Shown one piece after another: positions 45,464 to 53,893 of a DNA stretch of 64,000 nucleotides. Position 1 is the stretch's first letter, and each line of letters starts with the position of its first letter. The DNA is from Mycobacterium sp. DL440. Its GTDB lineage: Bacteria > Actinomycetota > Actinomycetes > Mycobacteriales > Mycobacteriaceae. The notes under the pieces are model-generated. The model saw nothing but the letters and a program-made list of their open reading frames with translations. It did no database searches and had not been told where the DNA came from. A program made the position numbers and the translations under genes. Location: positions 5,906,473 through 5,970,472 of the forward strand of contig NZ_CP050191.1 in the NCBI RefSeq assembly GCF_011745145.1, read 5' to 3'.

Positions 45464-46324
45464 TCAGTGGCGGTTGCGGTAGGCGCGGGGTGATACCCCG
45501 ACCCGGCGCCTGAAGGCGGTGGAGAAGTGGCTCGGCCTCGAAAACCCCACCATCGCACCGATTTCGGTGACGGTGCGTGTTGTGTGCCGCAACAGCGATT
45601 TGGCGCGCTCGATCCGTCGATCCAGCAGGTATTGATACGGCGTGGTGTGAAACGCTGCGCGGAATGCCGTGATGAATACAGCCACTGACATGTTCGCTTG
45701 CCGGGCAAGCGTTTCGAGAGTGATCCCCGCATCCAGACTGTCCTCGAGGAATTCGATGATCTTCGACCGGGTCGCCGCATCCAGGGTGTCGGTCCTGCGC
45801 TCGACCTGGGGTGGCGGGTTCACCGTGCAGGTATTGGTGATCGCCAGTCGAAGGGTTTCGCCGATCGAGTCGGTGAGTAGCCGCGCCAGGGTGTCATCGC
45901 GATCGGTGACGGCGTAGATGCGCTCCACCATCTGGTGGATCAGCGGGTCGCGGTGTCTGATGCGCGGAATCAACGTCGTCGCACCGATCAGTTGGCCCGG
46001 GATGGCGATCTCGCAGAACTCCGCGGTGTCGCCTTCGACCAGCGACGCGCACTTGTCGCCGGCAGGCACCACCCACATATCGCCCACGCGCGGCACGCCC
46101 CGGCCAGACGGACCCCAGTCCAGGTCGGTTTCCATCGAGCGCAGACGGCCTGCGCGGTGCACATAGACAAGGTGGCGGGTGTCGTCGAAACAACACCAAT
46201 CGGTCGTGGTGTTGATCCGCTCGGTCGCGAACCGGACGGACATTCCGCCCGTGGCGACCTTTGTCTCGCCCAGTACGACGCGTCGGGTTTGGGGCCGGTC
46301 GTCGTTCCAGGGCTTCATTGCCAC
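45464..46324 (-). CDS. AraC-family transcriptional regulator
   Basis: This 286-residue regulator has a cupin-like N-terminal sensing domain (about 1-130, WCCFDDTRHLVYVHRAG, VVPAGDKCASLVEGD) and two C-terminal helix-turn-helix motifs (about 185-286). The second is RTVTEIGAMVGFSRPSHFSTAFRRRVGVSPRAYR, an AraC/XylS signature region. The GTG start at 46324 is supported by AGGAGG 7 bp upstream. It is divergent from the exported M15-like gene across a 274-bp AT-rich region and may regulate it. Confidence 0.88.
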   Translation of the reverse strand: MAMKPWNDDRPQTRRVVLGETKVATGGMSVRFATERINTTTDWCCFDDTRHLVYVHRAGRLRSMETDLDWGPSGRGVPRVGDMWVVPAGDKCASLVEGDTAEFCEIAIPGQLIGATTLIPRIRHRDPLIHQMVERIYAVTDRDDTLARLLTDSIGETLRLAITNTCTVNPPPQVERRTDTLDAATRSKIIEFLEDSLDAGITLETLARQANMSVAVFITAFRAAFHTTPYQYLLDRRIERAKSLLRHTTRTVTEIGAMVGFSRPSHFSTAFRRRVGVSPRAYRNRH

Positions 46325-46470
46325 AAGCGGACCTCCTGTGCGATCTACGGCTGCGTCGATCTGGGCAGCAGAGTATCGAGGCGGGGCGCGCGGAGAACCG
46401 CTTTTTTGAATCTAAATTGCGGTGAAGTTCTCATTTCCGGGGCGGATGCAGCCTTAGGCATTTCTTATTT

Positions 46471-46487
46471 TTGTGATCAATTTGTGA
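46471..46487. promoter_or_regulatory. Direct repeat TTGTGA, 11-bp spacing
   Basis: Two TTGTGA hexamers start exactly 11 bp apart (46471 and 46482) in the AT-rich gap between the AraC and M15-like genes. Helical-turn spacing suggests binding by a response regulator such as MtrA or by a CRP-like protein; I cannot decide which. Confidence 0.35.
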
Positions 46488-46598
46488 CCAATGACCTGCG
46501 GAAACACGCCGATGGGATGTTTGACGCGTTTCTGAGGAAACTCGTAGATCGGGGGAGCGGTTGCTGCGTTGTCACAGAAGTGCCCGTATGGTGCCCGT

Positions 46599-47270
46599 GT
46601 GGGCCGACATGGATTAGCCAGCCCCCGCCAGCGCAAACTACCGGCGGTAGCGGCTGCGATCGTCGCGCCGGTGGCTGCGTTCTTCGCCGCCGGCGGCGAT
46701 GCCCACCCCTATCCCGTCAAGGAAGCCGCCCAGTCCGTCGCGGCCGAAGCCGCGCCGTGCTGCATGGAGATCGTGGCCGCGCCGGCCGTGTCCGCGTCGG
46801 CTCCGTCCGTTCAGGCCCTCGCCATGGGGACTGCGCAGGCTCAGCCGGCCACTGCCTCCCGCTGGCGCGTCATCAACATCCCGCAGCTGCTGCCCGTCGG
46901 CATCGCATCGGAGCGGGGTCTGCAAGTCAAGACCATCCTGGCCGCCCGCAGCGTCCACGCAGACTTCCCCCAGATCCATGAGATCGGCGGCGTCCGCCCG
47001 GACGCGCTGCGCTGGCACCCCAACGGCCTGGCCCTGGACGTGATGATCCCCAGCCCGAGCAGTTCTGAAGGCATCGCGCTCGGCAACCGGATCGTGGCCT
47101 ACGCGCTGAAGAACGCCGATCGGTTTTCTCTGCAGGACGCCATCTGGCGCGGCACCTATTACACGCCGGACGGCGGCGCGAAAGCCGGCGGCTACGGCCA
47201 CTACGACCACGTCCACCTGACCACCAAGGGTGGCGGCTACCCGAGTGGCGGCGAGCTCTACCTGCGCTGA
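46599..47270 (+). CDS. Exported M15/VanY-like peptidase-fold protein (Rv0320-like)
   Basis: This 223-residue protein has an N-terminal hydrophobic signal (about 14-33), an Ala/Pro-rich spacer and a C-terminal domain. That domain has HPNGLALD (pattern HxxGxAxD) and YGHYDHVHLTT (HxH), the zinc-binding pattern of D-Ala-D-Ala carboxypeptidases and phage L-Ala-D-Glu peptidases. It is therefore a probable peptidoglycan hydrolase. GTG 46599 is chosen over TTG 46569 because the signal peptide then starts cleanly. By size and motifs it resembles Rv0320, although here it sits several genes before dcd. Divergent AraC gene upstream. Confidence 0.75.
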   Translation: MGRHGLASPRQRKLPAVAAAIVAPVAAFFAAGGDAHPYPVKEAAQSVAAEAAPCCMEIVAAPAVSASAPSVQALAMGTAQAQPATASRWRVINIPQLLPVGIASERGLQVKTILAARSVHADFPQIHEIGGVRPDALRWHPNGLALDVMIPSPSSSEGIALGNRIVAYALKNADRFSLQDAIWRGTYYTPDGGAKAGGYGHYDHVHLTTKGGGYPSGGELYLR

Positions 47271-47320
47271 GCGTGGCGTGTCCCATGCCCAGGGAGCATT
47301 GCGCCGTTTAGATTCGCGTC

Positions 47321-48220
47321 GTGGCGCGCAGAATGTCGTTCCGCCGGGCGCGATCGGTGATGAGCGCCGAGATCGGCGCGATCCGCCGCACCGATCCCGA
47401 CCTCGATCCTGGCGACATCGCCGGCTTCACCTTGCCGATCCTGGTGCGCGCCCTGGGTGTGGTGGCCATCGGCCTCGTGCCGCTGCTGGTGGTCCGCAAC
47501 GGGGAAACCGCGAACGAGCAACTCGTCCCGGTCATCGGATCACTCGCGCTGGTGATCATCTGCGCGGCTGTGGTGGCCTGGCTGATCTCGATCGTCATCT
47601 CCGGGCTGGTGGTGATGATCCTGTACCGGACCCGACCGTCGTCCTCGTCGCGCCTGGTCATGCGCACCCTGACCGACTCCTTCATGCGCATCGACGACTC
47701 CACCTCGGCGCTGATGCTGCTGGCCCTGCTGGCCGGCCTGCTCTCCTTGGCGTTCGGTCTGCCGACGCGCAGCGGTGACGAGCTGGCGAACTCGGTGCTC
47801 GACGATCTGCTGGCGGCGCAGATCGGGGTGTTGTTGGTGGCGTTGGGTTTCTTGTTCATCGCCGAATCGATCCGCTCGGCTGCCGACATCGTCGACGACC
47901 AGTCGCTGCTGCTGGCCTGGCCGTGGGCGCTGATCATCGCGTGCCTGAGCTGGGTGCTGTCCACGGTGGCCGGCCCGTTCGAAGCGACGCGGATGCTGAC
48001 CATTCTGTTGCACGAATGGCTGCCGGCTGTCGTCGACGATCAACCCAGCGCCCAGGTGATCGCCGAACTTGTACCGCCCTCGGCGCGGTGGTGGGTGGCG
48101 TTCGGCCCCTTGCCGATCATCGCCGCGATCTGGTCCTACGAGGCGTACCGACGCGGCGGGTTCCTCGCGATCCGGCGGTTCTTCGATGACGACGCGTCCG
48201 CGGATGCTGCGGCTGGTTAA
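47321..48220 (+). CDS. Multi-pass membrane protein, unknown function
   Basis: This 299-residue protein has a basic N-terminus (MARRMSFRRARS) and about six hydrophobic segments (roughly 38-58, 70-98, 125-145, 160-182, 195-215, 255-275). It has Asp/Glu-rich loops but no recognisable catalytic or transport motif. It starts at GTG 47321, 50 bp after the M15-like gene and possibly in the same transcript. I do not recognise the family. An operator-like half site of the HipBA system begins right at its stop codon. Confidence 0.7.
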   Translation: MARRMSFRRARSVMSAEIGAIRRTDPDLDPGDIAGFTLPILVRALGVVAIGLVPLLVVRNGETANEQLVPVIGSLALVIICAAVVAWLISIVISGLVVMILYRTRPSSSSRLVMRTLTDSFMRIDDSTSALMLLALLAGLLSLAFGLPTRSGDELANSVLDDLLAAQIGVLLVALGFLFIAESIRSAADIVDDQSLLLAWPWALIIACLSWVLSTVAGPFEATRMLTILLHEWLPAVVDDQPSAQVIAELVPPSARWWVAFGPLPIIAAIWSYEAYRRGGFLAIRRFFDDDASADAAAG

Positions 48221-48239
48221 GCATCGAATTTCAGGCATA
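48221..48239. promoter_or_regulatory. HipB-type repeat, copy 1 (degenerate)
   Basis: The right arm TTCAGGCATA (48230-48239) is exact, while the left arm (GCATCGAA) is eroded. Same motif as the two downstream copies. Confidence 0.4.
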
Positions 48240-48277
48240 ACGGGTTGACTGTTCTTCCATCGCGGTGTCAGCATGGT

Positions 48278-48299
48278 TATGCGTGAATTTTCAGGCATA
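48278..48299. promoter_or_regulatory. HipB-type operator, copy 2
   Basis: This is a 22-bp imperfect palindrome: arms TATGCGTGAA and TTCAGGCATA (9 of 10 symmetric) around a 2-bp centre. It lies 8 bp before the hipB start and overlaps the ribosome-binding site region. Confidence 0.6.
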
Positions 48300-48307
48300 G
48301 GAGTGGC

Positions 48308-48559
48308 ATGGCAGTCCCCCGACGCACAAAACCTTCGATCGACAGCACTATGCCTGAAATTGCACGCATAGGGCGACTCTTCGCCGAGCGCCGCCTTGCG
48401 CTGCGGCTCACTCAACAAGCCGTCGCCGACTTGGCCGGTGTGTCCCGCTCCAGCGTTCAGTCGATCGAGCGGGGGAGCGGTTCGATCAAGTTCGGTTCGC
48501 TACTCGAGATCGCGGACGTGTTGGGTCTGCGCATCGAAGTCAGTGAGGCAGCCGAATGA
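48308..48559 (+). CDS. HipB-like antitoxin (XRE helix-turn-helix)
   Basis: This 83-residue protein has one XRE/lambda-repressor domain: RLFAERRLALRLTQQAVADLAGVSRSSVQSIERGSG, then SLLEIADVLGLRIEV. ATG 48308 has AGGAG 4-5 bp upstream; ATG 48350 (MPEIARIGRLF) is an alternative. Three operator-like repeats flank and overlap the start. It is directly upstream of hipA, with a 4-bp ATGA overlap, the classical order in hipBA modules. Confidence 0.85.
   Translation: MAVPRRTKPSIDSTMPEIARIGRLFAERRLALRLTQQAVADLAGVSRSSVQSIERGSGSIKFGSLLEIADVLGLRIEVSEAAE
48349..48370. promoter_or_regulatory. HipB-type operator, copy 3 inside hipB
   Basis: TATGCCTGAA and TGCACGCATA are separated by 2 bp, with 8 of 10 symmetric positions. 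It lies within the first codons of hipB and covers an alternative ATG at 48350. Together with the upstream copies it suggests cooperative autorepression. Confidence 0.55.
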
Positions 48560-49785
48560 CGGTTCCGGGAAGTCCCGACCTACGCGCGGTTGTCGAGGCC
48601 GATGTTTACCTCGGCGATGAGCGCGTCGCGCATCTTGTTCGGCAGGGCGGTGACCAGATCAGTTTCGACTACGTCGCTGACGGGACCGTTGGCAGCCGCA
48701 GGATCCGGGAGCGGTCGGTCTCGTGGTCACTTTTACGTTCGCGCGATTACCCCGTCATCACCACAGGTGGTGCTGTTCCTGCGTTCTTCGCAGGGCTGCT
48801 GCCGGAAGGGGTGCGACTGGGTGTCGTGACGACATCGACGAAGACTTCCGCTGACGATCACCTGACATTGCTGCTGGCGATCGGAGCAGACACCATAGGT
48901 GATGTCCGAGTGTTCCCGGCCGGGGTTGATCCGGCTCGGCCGGCAGCGATGTTCGACCCCGAGCGCGACACGGACTTCCGTTTGGTCTTCGACAAGCTGA
49001 CCGGTTCGGTGTCTGCCGATCCCGTGGGTTTGGCGGGAGTTCAGCCGAAGGTCAGTGCCGACATGATCTCGGCTCCCGCGCAAACCCGTTCGGGGCCAGC
49101 GATACTCAAGCTGAATCCGGCGGAGTACCCGTTGCTCGTCGAGAACGAGCACTTTTTCATGACGATGGCCGGGGCATGCGGATTGCGCGTCGCCCCGACC
49201 GCACTGCTGCGCGACGCCGCCGGCCGCAGTGCACTGCTGGTCACCAGATTCGACCGCGTGGGTGCGACGCGCATTGCGCAGGAGGACGCCTGTCAGGTGG
49301 CCGGCATCTACCCCGCGTCGAAGTACCGCATTACCACCGAGGCGGCCATCATGAGTCTCGCCGAGGCATGCGGACGAGGCGGCGGCTCCAAGGTAGCTGC
49401 GACCGCTGAGCTACTCAAAACTGTTGTCTTTTCCTGGCTGGTGGGAAATGGCGATCTGCACGGCAAGAACTTGTCGATCTACGATCTTGACGGAATATGG
49501 CAACCAACCCCCGCCTACGACCTGCTCTGCACTCAGCCCTACGCCGGCTGGCGAGACCCTATGGCACTCAATTTATTCGGCCGCGCGAACCGGCTCTCTC
49601 GGACTGACTTCATCGATGCCGGCGAACGCCTAGGCATCAGGCAGCGTGCGACGACGAGAATGATCGACCAACTCGTTGACGCGGCCCACGACTGGCCGGA
49701 TAGATGCGGTGAGATCGGTTACGGCGAACGGCAGACAGAGCTACTTGCGGACATGCTGCATACCAGGATCGGCAGTCTGAAATGA
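48556..49785 (+). CDS. HipA-like serine/threonine kinase toxin
   Basis: This 409-residue HipA-family kinase has an N-terminal HipA_N subdomain (about 10-110, ISFDYVADG ... SWSLL), the glycine-rich GVQPKVSADM loop and ILKLNPAEYP for nucleotide binding. The catalytic motif is VGNGDLHGKNLSI and PAYDLLCT carries the metal Asp. Known HipA toxins phosphorylate aminoacyl-tRNA synthetases and cause dormancy; the target here is unknown. Catalytic residues look intact, so the module is probably active. Coupled to hipB. Confidence 0.88.
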   Translation: MTVPGSPDLRAVVEADVYLGDERVAHLVRQGGDQISFDYVADGTVGSRRIRERSVSWSLLRSRDYPVITTGGAVPAFFAGLLPEGVRLGVVTTSTKTSADDHLTLLLAIGADTIGDVRVFPAGVDPARPAAMFDPERDTDFRLVFDKLTGSVSADPVGLAGVQPKVSADMISAPAQTRSGPAILKLNPAEYPLLVENEHFFMTMAGACGLRVAPTALLRDAAGRSALLVTRFDRVGATRIAQEDACQVAGIYPASKYRITTEAAIMSLAEACGRGGGSKVAATAELLKTVVFSWLVGNGDLHGKNLSIYDLDGIWQPTPAYDLLCTQPYAGWRDPMALNLFGRANRLSRTDFIDAGERLGIRQRATTRMIDQLVDAAHDWPDRCGEIGYGERQTELLADMLHTRIGSLK

Positions 49786-49786
49786 G

Positions 49787-50392
49787 TTAATCGGATTCGG
49801 GTTCCGCGTCGGGCACGTCGCGTCTACGCGAGAGCATCAGCACGATGTCGCGGATCGGCGCCTCGCGCCGCCCACCCCACTCCGGGCCGACTGCGTAGTC
49901 GGCATCGGTGGCGACGAACCGGTAGCCCGGCAGGTCTCGTTGCGGTGCGAATGGAAATTTCATGTGCCACAAGCGGTCTGCGACGGCGACGGCGGCGTCT
50001 GGAGGCATCGGCCGGTCGATGCCGAGTGGGATGCAGATGTCCTGCGTGTGAATCAGGATATCCAGCAACGGATCGACCTCCTTCGTCATCGGCGGGCGTT
50101 TGCGCGATCCCGCCATGGCGCGCAACCGCGCCGTGACAGCAGCAGGGTCGGACGGGTCCTCCAGCGCCGCCCGGCGGACCATCGCGTCGAACCGGAAGCC
50201 CGACTTGAGTGCCGCCGGCAACATCTCGCCGATGCTCGCGTGGGACTGCGTGATGTGAATGGCGACCTCGCGCACCGTCCAGCCCGCGCACAGTGACGGC
50301 GTGGCCCACTGTTGGGGTTCGAGGGTGTCGAGGAGATCAGCGAGCTGTCCGCGCTGTTCATCGACATTGCGCCAGATGGTGTCGGAGTCCAC
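49787..50392 (-). CDS. Maleylpyruvate isomerase/DinB-like (TIGR03083-type) protein
   Basis: This 201-residue protein has the DinB-like four-helix domain seen in mycothiol-dependent maleylpyruvate isomerases (WRNVDEQRGQLADLLDTLEPQQWATPSLCAGWTVREVAIHI region). Metal-ligand His are in VAIHITQSH and ILIHTQDICIPL. Actinobacteria have many such proteins of unknown substrate that use mycothiol or act as metal-dependent transferases. It converges on hipA with 1 bp between stops. Confidence 0.78.
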   Translation of the reverse strand: MDSDTIWRNVDEQRGQLADLLDTLEPQQWATPSLCAGWTVREVAIHITQSHASIGEMLPAALKSGFRFDAMVRRAALEDPSDPAAVTARLRAMAGSRKRPPMTKEVDPLLDILIHTQDICIPLGIDRPMPPDAAVAVADRLWHMKFPFAPQRDLPGYRFVATDADYAVGPEWGGRREAPIRDIVLMLSRRRDVPDAEPESD

Positions 50393-50591
50393 GGCTGCTC
50401 CTATCGTCAGGTCTCTCTGATCAAACTAGTCGCGCGGGACGCTGTGACGAACGTTCAGGCTTTGGCGCCGGATCCGCAGTTTTACCTTTACCGCAACAGG
50501 CTGCACGCTCGCCACAGCGTCTGCAGACAGCACTCTGGCCCAGCACCGGGCGAATGCCGACTGTGTGCATCGCCTGACGTGGGTGATCTCC

Positions 50592-51077
50592 CTACAACGG
50601 GATTGGACGGTTCAGATCGTCGGCGCCATCGTCGGTGAGTAGGTCATGGAAGCTGCGCAATACCGTCGCACATGCCGCCCGCTCGGCCGGGTCGAGCCGG
50701 TCGAGCACCTTGCTCAATTCCCGGCGGCGCCGTGTGTTCACCTGGCGCACCAGTTTGCGCCCGCGGTCGGTCAGCGCGAGGGTGACGACACTGCGGTTAC
50801 TCGGGTCGGAGCCACGCGTCAGATGGCCGGAGGCGTCCAACCGGTCGGCCAGTCGGGTCACCGTCGACCCGACCACCCCGAGGGCCTGGGCGCATTCCGT
50901 CGACGCCGACTTCCCGCGCTCCTGCAGCACGAGCAGCAGCCGGAACTGTGGCAATGAGATCTCCAGTTGGTCGACGCTGCGCAGCGCCACGCCCACCAGA
51001 TCTCGGGTTGCGACTTCGAATGCCGACAGTTCGTCGACCGGAGTTCGGGTCATCTCGTGCTGCTGCGCGCTGCCCAT
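50592..51077 (-). CDS. MarR-family transcriptional regulator
   Basis: This 161-residue protein has a winged helix-turn-helix: LPQFRLLLVLQERGKSASTECAQALGVVGSTVTRLADRLDASG, then the wing LTRGSDPSNRSVVTLALTDRGR. ATG 51077 gives the usual MarR length. A GTG at 51158 in frame would add 27 residues that look non-conserved. It is divergent from the rhomboid-like gene, and a symmetric 15-bp site lies between them. Confidence 0.85.
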   Translation of the reverse strand: MGSAQQHEMTRTPVDELSAFEVATRDLVGVALRSVDQLEISLPQFRLLLVLQERGKSASTECAQALGVVGSTVTRLADRLDASGHLTRGSDPSNRSVVTLALTDRGRKLVRQVNTRRRRELSKVLDRLDPAERAACATVLRSFHDLLTDDGADDLNRPIPL

Positions 51078-51175
51078 CCAGCGAGTATCCCATGCGGAGG
51101 GTTGCGGTGCCTGTAAGTCTGCTGTGCTGCGCGGAGGCGACGAGGTTTGGATTGACACGCAACTGATTTCGAATT

Positions 51176-51190
51176 CATTCGCACCGAATG
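51176..51190. promoter_or_regulatory. Candidate MarR operator
   Basis: The perfect inverted repeat CATTCG-CAC-CGAATG lies in the MarR/rhomboid-like intergenic region, just downstream of a TTGACA hexamer at 51152-51157 on the + strand. Size and position suit a MarR operator controlling the divergent membrane protein gene. Confidence 0.5.
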
Positions 51191-51236
51191 GCGCAATCTC
51201 GGCGGACGCTCAGCCGTCGAGCACATACTGAATGCT

Positions 51237-51887
51237 GTGCACCCGAGGTCATGGCCGGCGGCGGTGCGGAGATATGTGCGCAGCGCCCCGCTGACCTATG
51301 CCTGGCTGGCGGCGCTGCTGGTCACCACGATCATTCAGCACCAGATGCACGGGCGGGAACTGCATGCCCTGTTGGTCGAGAGGTCGACCAACATCCACCA
51401 CCTGGGGACGGACCCGCTCTACGTGCTGGTCACCAGCCTGTTCTGGATCGATGGCCGGTTCTGGACGCCGTACCTGGTGTTGTTCAGTCTCATTCTTGCG
51501 CCGGCCGAGCGTTGGCTCGGTCAAATCCGTTGGCTGACTGTCGGTTTGATCGCCCATGTACTGGCCACCTACATCAGCGAAGGCCTGCTGTACCTGGCGA
51601 TCCACGATCACGTCGCACCCGAACGGCTCGTCCACGTCCGTGACGTGGGGGTGAGTTACTTCCTGCTCGGGGTCGGCGCCGTACTGGCCTACCGCATTGT
51701 GCGGCCGTGGCGCTGGGTATATCTGGCAGCGCTGTTTCTCTACTTCGGTGCCGCGCTGGTCGCCAACATCAACTTCACCGCGATTGGCCATGTTGCGGCG
51801 CTGTTGATCGGGCTGTGCTGTTATCCGCTCACGCGGAGGCGGGGTCGGCGGGCCGCGGCGTCGTCCCTTTCTGCCGCAAGGTCGTGA
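51237..51887 (+). CDS. Rhomboid-like integral membrane protein
   Basis: This 216-residue protein has about six membrane segments. The active-site pattern of rhomboid proteases is present in outline: DVGVSYFLLGVGA (GxS) in one helix and TAIGHVAALLIG (His) in a later helix, with an Asn-containing loop between (ANINFTA). Conserved mycobacterial rhomboid-like proteins of this shape are annotated as putative proteases, but activity is unproved. Start GTG 51237. Divergent from MarR. Confidence 0.72.
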   Translation: MHPRSWPAAVRRYVRSAPLTYAWLAALLVTTIIQHQMHGRELHALLVERSTNIHHLGTDPLYVLVTSLFWIDGRFWTPYLVLFSLILAPAERWLGQIRWLTVGLIAHVLATYISEGLLYLAIHDHVAPERLVHVRDVGVSYFLLGVGAVLAYRIVRPWRWVYLAALFLYFGAALVANINFTAIGHVAALLIGLCCYPLTRRRGRRAAASSLSAARS

Positions 51888-51928
51888 CGACGGCCGGTCA
51901 GCAGCCCGGGAGCGGAAACCGGTGTGGT

Positions 51929-52597
51929 TCAGGCCCCGACCGGCCCACCCGCCGGCGGCCGGGACAACAAGGCCACCACCGCATCGGCCAGCGTCGCGCG
52001 GGCGATCTCGAGATCCGAGGTGAAGCCGATCTGACGTTCGTTGCTCAGGCCCCGGATCGCGGCGGGCAGCAGACACCGCACCCGGTAGAGCTGGTCCGGG
52101 TCGAGGTCGAGTCCGTCCATCAGATAGTCGAATCCTTGAGTCCAGTCGAGTTCGCGCGCCGCGAAAGCCTCTGCCGTACGCGGATACTCGGCGGTGATAT
52201 CGGAACGGCGGGGTGGCAGTGAGGTGCGCAGCGCCGTGAGGGCCCGACCCTCAGTGGTGTCCTGGTAGATCCAGGCGGAGTCGATGACCGCGGCCACCCG
52301 CTCCTTCAGAGTGCCGCTACGCGACGGCCAGTCTTCGGTATTGGATACCCAACTGCGGGAATGGATCTCGGTGATCACTGCCACCCACAGCCCGTCCAGG
52401 TCGCCGAACTGGTGCTGCACCGTACCCCAGGTGACGCCCGCGTCTTTGGCGATGCGATTGGCCGACACCGGCTCGCCACCGCTGTCTGCCAGGCAGCGGA
52501 TGGCGACGTCGAGCAGGCGCGCACGGGTCTCCAGGCCGCGCTTGTTCAGCCGGGTGCCCGCGGCCGACGTAATGACTGCAGACGGGATCGCGGCCAC
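51929..52597 (-). CDS. TetR-family transcriptional regulator
   Basis: This 222-residue protein has an N-terminal TetR DNA-binding domain (TRARLLDVAIRCLADSGGEPVSANRIAKDAGVTWGTVQHQFGDLDGLWVAVI region, about 25-75) and a helical C-terminal domain. It lies 44 bp downstream of the LLM flavin enzyme on the same strand, so the two are probably co-transcribed and the regulator likely controls that enzyme. Starts at GTG 52597. Confidence 0.85.
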   Translation of the reverse strand: MAAIPSAVITSAAGTRLNKRGLETRARLLDVAIRCLADSGGEPVSANRIAKDAGVTWGTVQHQFGDLDGLWVAVITEIHSRSWVSNTEDWPSRSGTLKERVAAVIDSAWIYQDTTEGRALTALRTSLPPRRSDITAEYPRTAEAFAARELDWTQGFDYLMDGLDLDPDQLYRVRCLLPAAIRGLSNERQIGFTSDLEIARATLADAVVALLSRPPAGGPVGA

Positions 52598-52641
52598 CCA
52601 CTGCTCCCGTGCGCGGGCGGCCTGCGGGGATTCGCGGATGT

Positions 52642-53742
52642 TCAGGCGAACCGCCCAGGGTTCGCCGCGACAGCCCGGCGCAGCGTCGGCCGGTTGCCCC
52701 GGTATGCCTGCACGACGGGAGCGAGCTCGTGCGGACTCGCACCGTGCATGATCACGGAGTGGGCGCCCAGGTCATACTGCCGGGCAATGGTTTTCGCGCA
52801 GTCCTGCGGTGATCCCTTGGCCACCGAGTCCAACCATTCGGCGGGGATCAGCTCGGCGATGCGCTCCAGCGTCTCGAAGGAGGCGCTGGCATCGATCGGC
52901 CCTGCGGTGGCCGCGTCGGTGAACAGGTCGCTCTGCCTGATCCGATCCCACACCGCGCGATCCCAGCCGTTGGCCGTAACCAGCACGTCGGGGTAGGCCT
53001 GCAGATAGGTCGCCAACCGGCCGACCCCGCGGCGCATCTGGTCCTCCGGCGACAACGCGTCGGGAACCGTCGCCAGACATGCCCAGATCCGGACGCTGTC
53101 CGGATCCCTACCCGCGCGTTCAGCGCCCCGCCGTACCGCCGCGACCGACTTCTCCGTCGCCTCATCAGAGAAAAAGGTATGCAGCACAACGAAATCACAG
53201 ATTTCGCCGGCGAGTTCCATAGACTTCGGGCCGACGGCCACCATGCCGATAGGTGGTCCTTCGGGCAGGCCGCTCACGTGGCGCAGCATCGGCCACTTCC
53301 CGGCCGGTCCGTCGTGGTCCAGGATCATCTCGCCGGCCCAGAGCCGACGCAGGATGCCGAAGAAATCGCGCAGCCGGGCCTCGGTCACCACCGGGAGGCC
53401 GATCGCCGGCCAGTACCCCGCCATCCCACGACCGAACGCCATCGCGAAGCGGCCCTCGGTGAGCGCATGCATCGTCGATCCGACCGTCGCGGTGACGGTG
53501 GGGTGGCGCGTGTGGTGGTTGGTCGACGGGGCGATACCCAGGCTGGTGCTGCAGCCCGCCAGCGCGCCGGAGAGAACGGCCGCATCCTTCACGGTGAAGC
53601 GCTCGCCGATGTGGCACGAGCCCAGGCCGAGCTCCTCGGCCGTGCGGGCCTCAGGCAGGACCACTCGGACATCCGCGGGGTGCCTGGTGACGGCGTAATA
53701 GCCGAGCTCGCTGAGCTGGCCGTCGGGGTGATTCGTGCTCAA
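52642..53742 (-). CDS. LLM-class (probably F420-dependent) oxidoreductase
   Basis: This 366-residue TIM-barrel enzyme is of the luciferase-like family: ELGYYAVTRHPADVRVVLPEARTAEELGLGSCHIGERF, FAMAFGRGMAGYWPAIGLP and GPPIGMVAVGPKSMELAGEICDFVVLH are family blocks. In mycobacteria most members with this TIGR03857-type pattern use F420. The substrate is unknown. It starts at TTG 53742, supported by GAGAGG 7 bp upstream. A TTGACA hexamer on the minus strand (53798-53803) and a TCAATGA direct repeat (53800 and 53813) lie just upstream. Confidence 0.82.
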   Translation of the reverse strand: MSTNHPDGQLSELGYYAVTRHPADVRVVLPEARTAEELGLGSCHIGERFTVKDAAVLSGALAGCSTSLGIAPSTNHHTRHPTVTATVGSTMHALTEGRFAMAFGRGMAGYWPAIGLPVVTEARLRDFFGILRRLWAGEMILDHDGPAGKWPMLRHVSGLPEGPPIGMVAVGPKSMELAGEICDFVVLHTFFSDEATEKSVAAVRRGAERAGRDPDSVRIWACLATVPDALSPEDQMRRGVGRLATYLQAYPDVLVTANGWDRAVWDRIRQSDLFTDAATAGPIDASASFETLERIAELIPAEWLDSVAKGSPQDCAKTIARQYDLGAHSVIMHGASPHELAPVVQAYRGNRPTLRRAVAANPGRFA

Positions 53743-53893
53743 TTACGTGCCTCTCGTTCCGCGGACGCCTAGCACTGTCATCCACGGCGACGGCAATTGT
53801 CAATGAGGGTTCTCAATGAATGGGCGGATGTGCCGGTGCGAGCGCGGCGTTCTGACCCTGACGTGACCCCGAGCTCATTGAGCAGCTGTCGAA

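Noticed and set aside
46325..46598. A ydaO-type c-di-AMP riboswitch before the M15-like hydrolase
   Set aside because: Such riboswitches precede some actinobacterial wall hydrolases, but the conserved loops expected of ydaO could not be found here.
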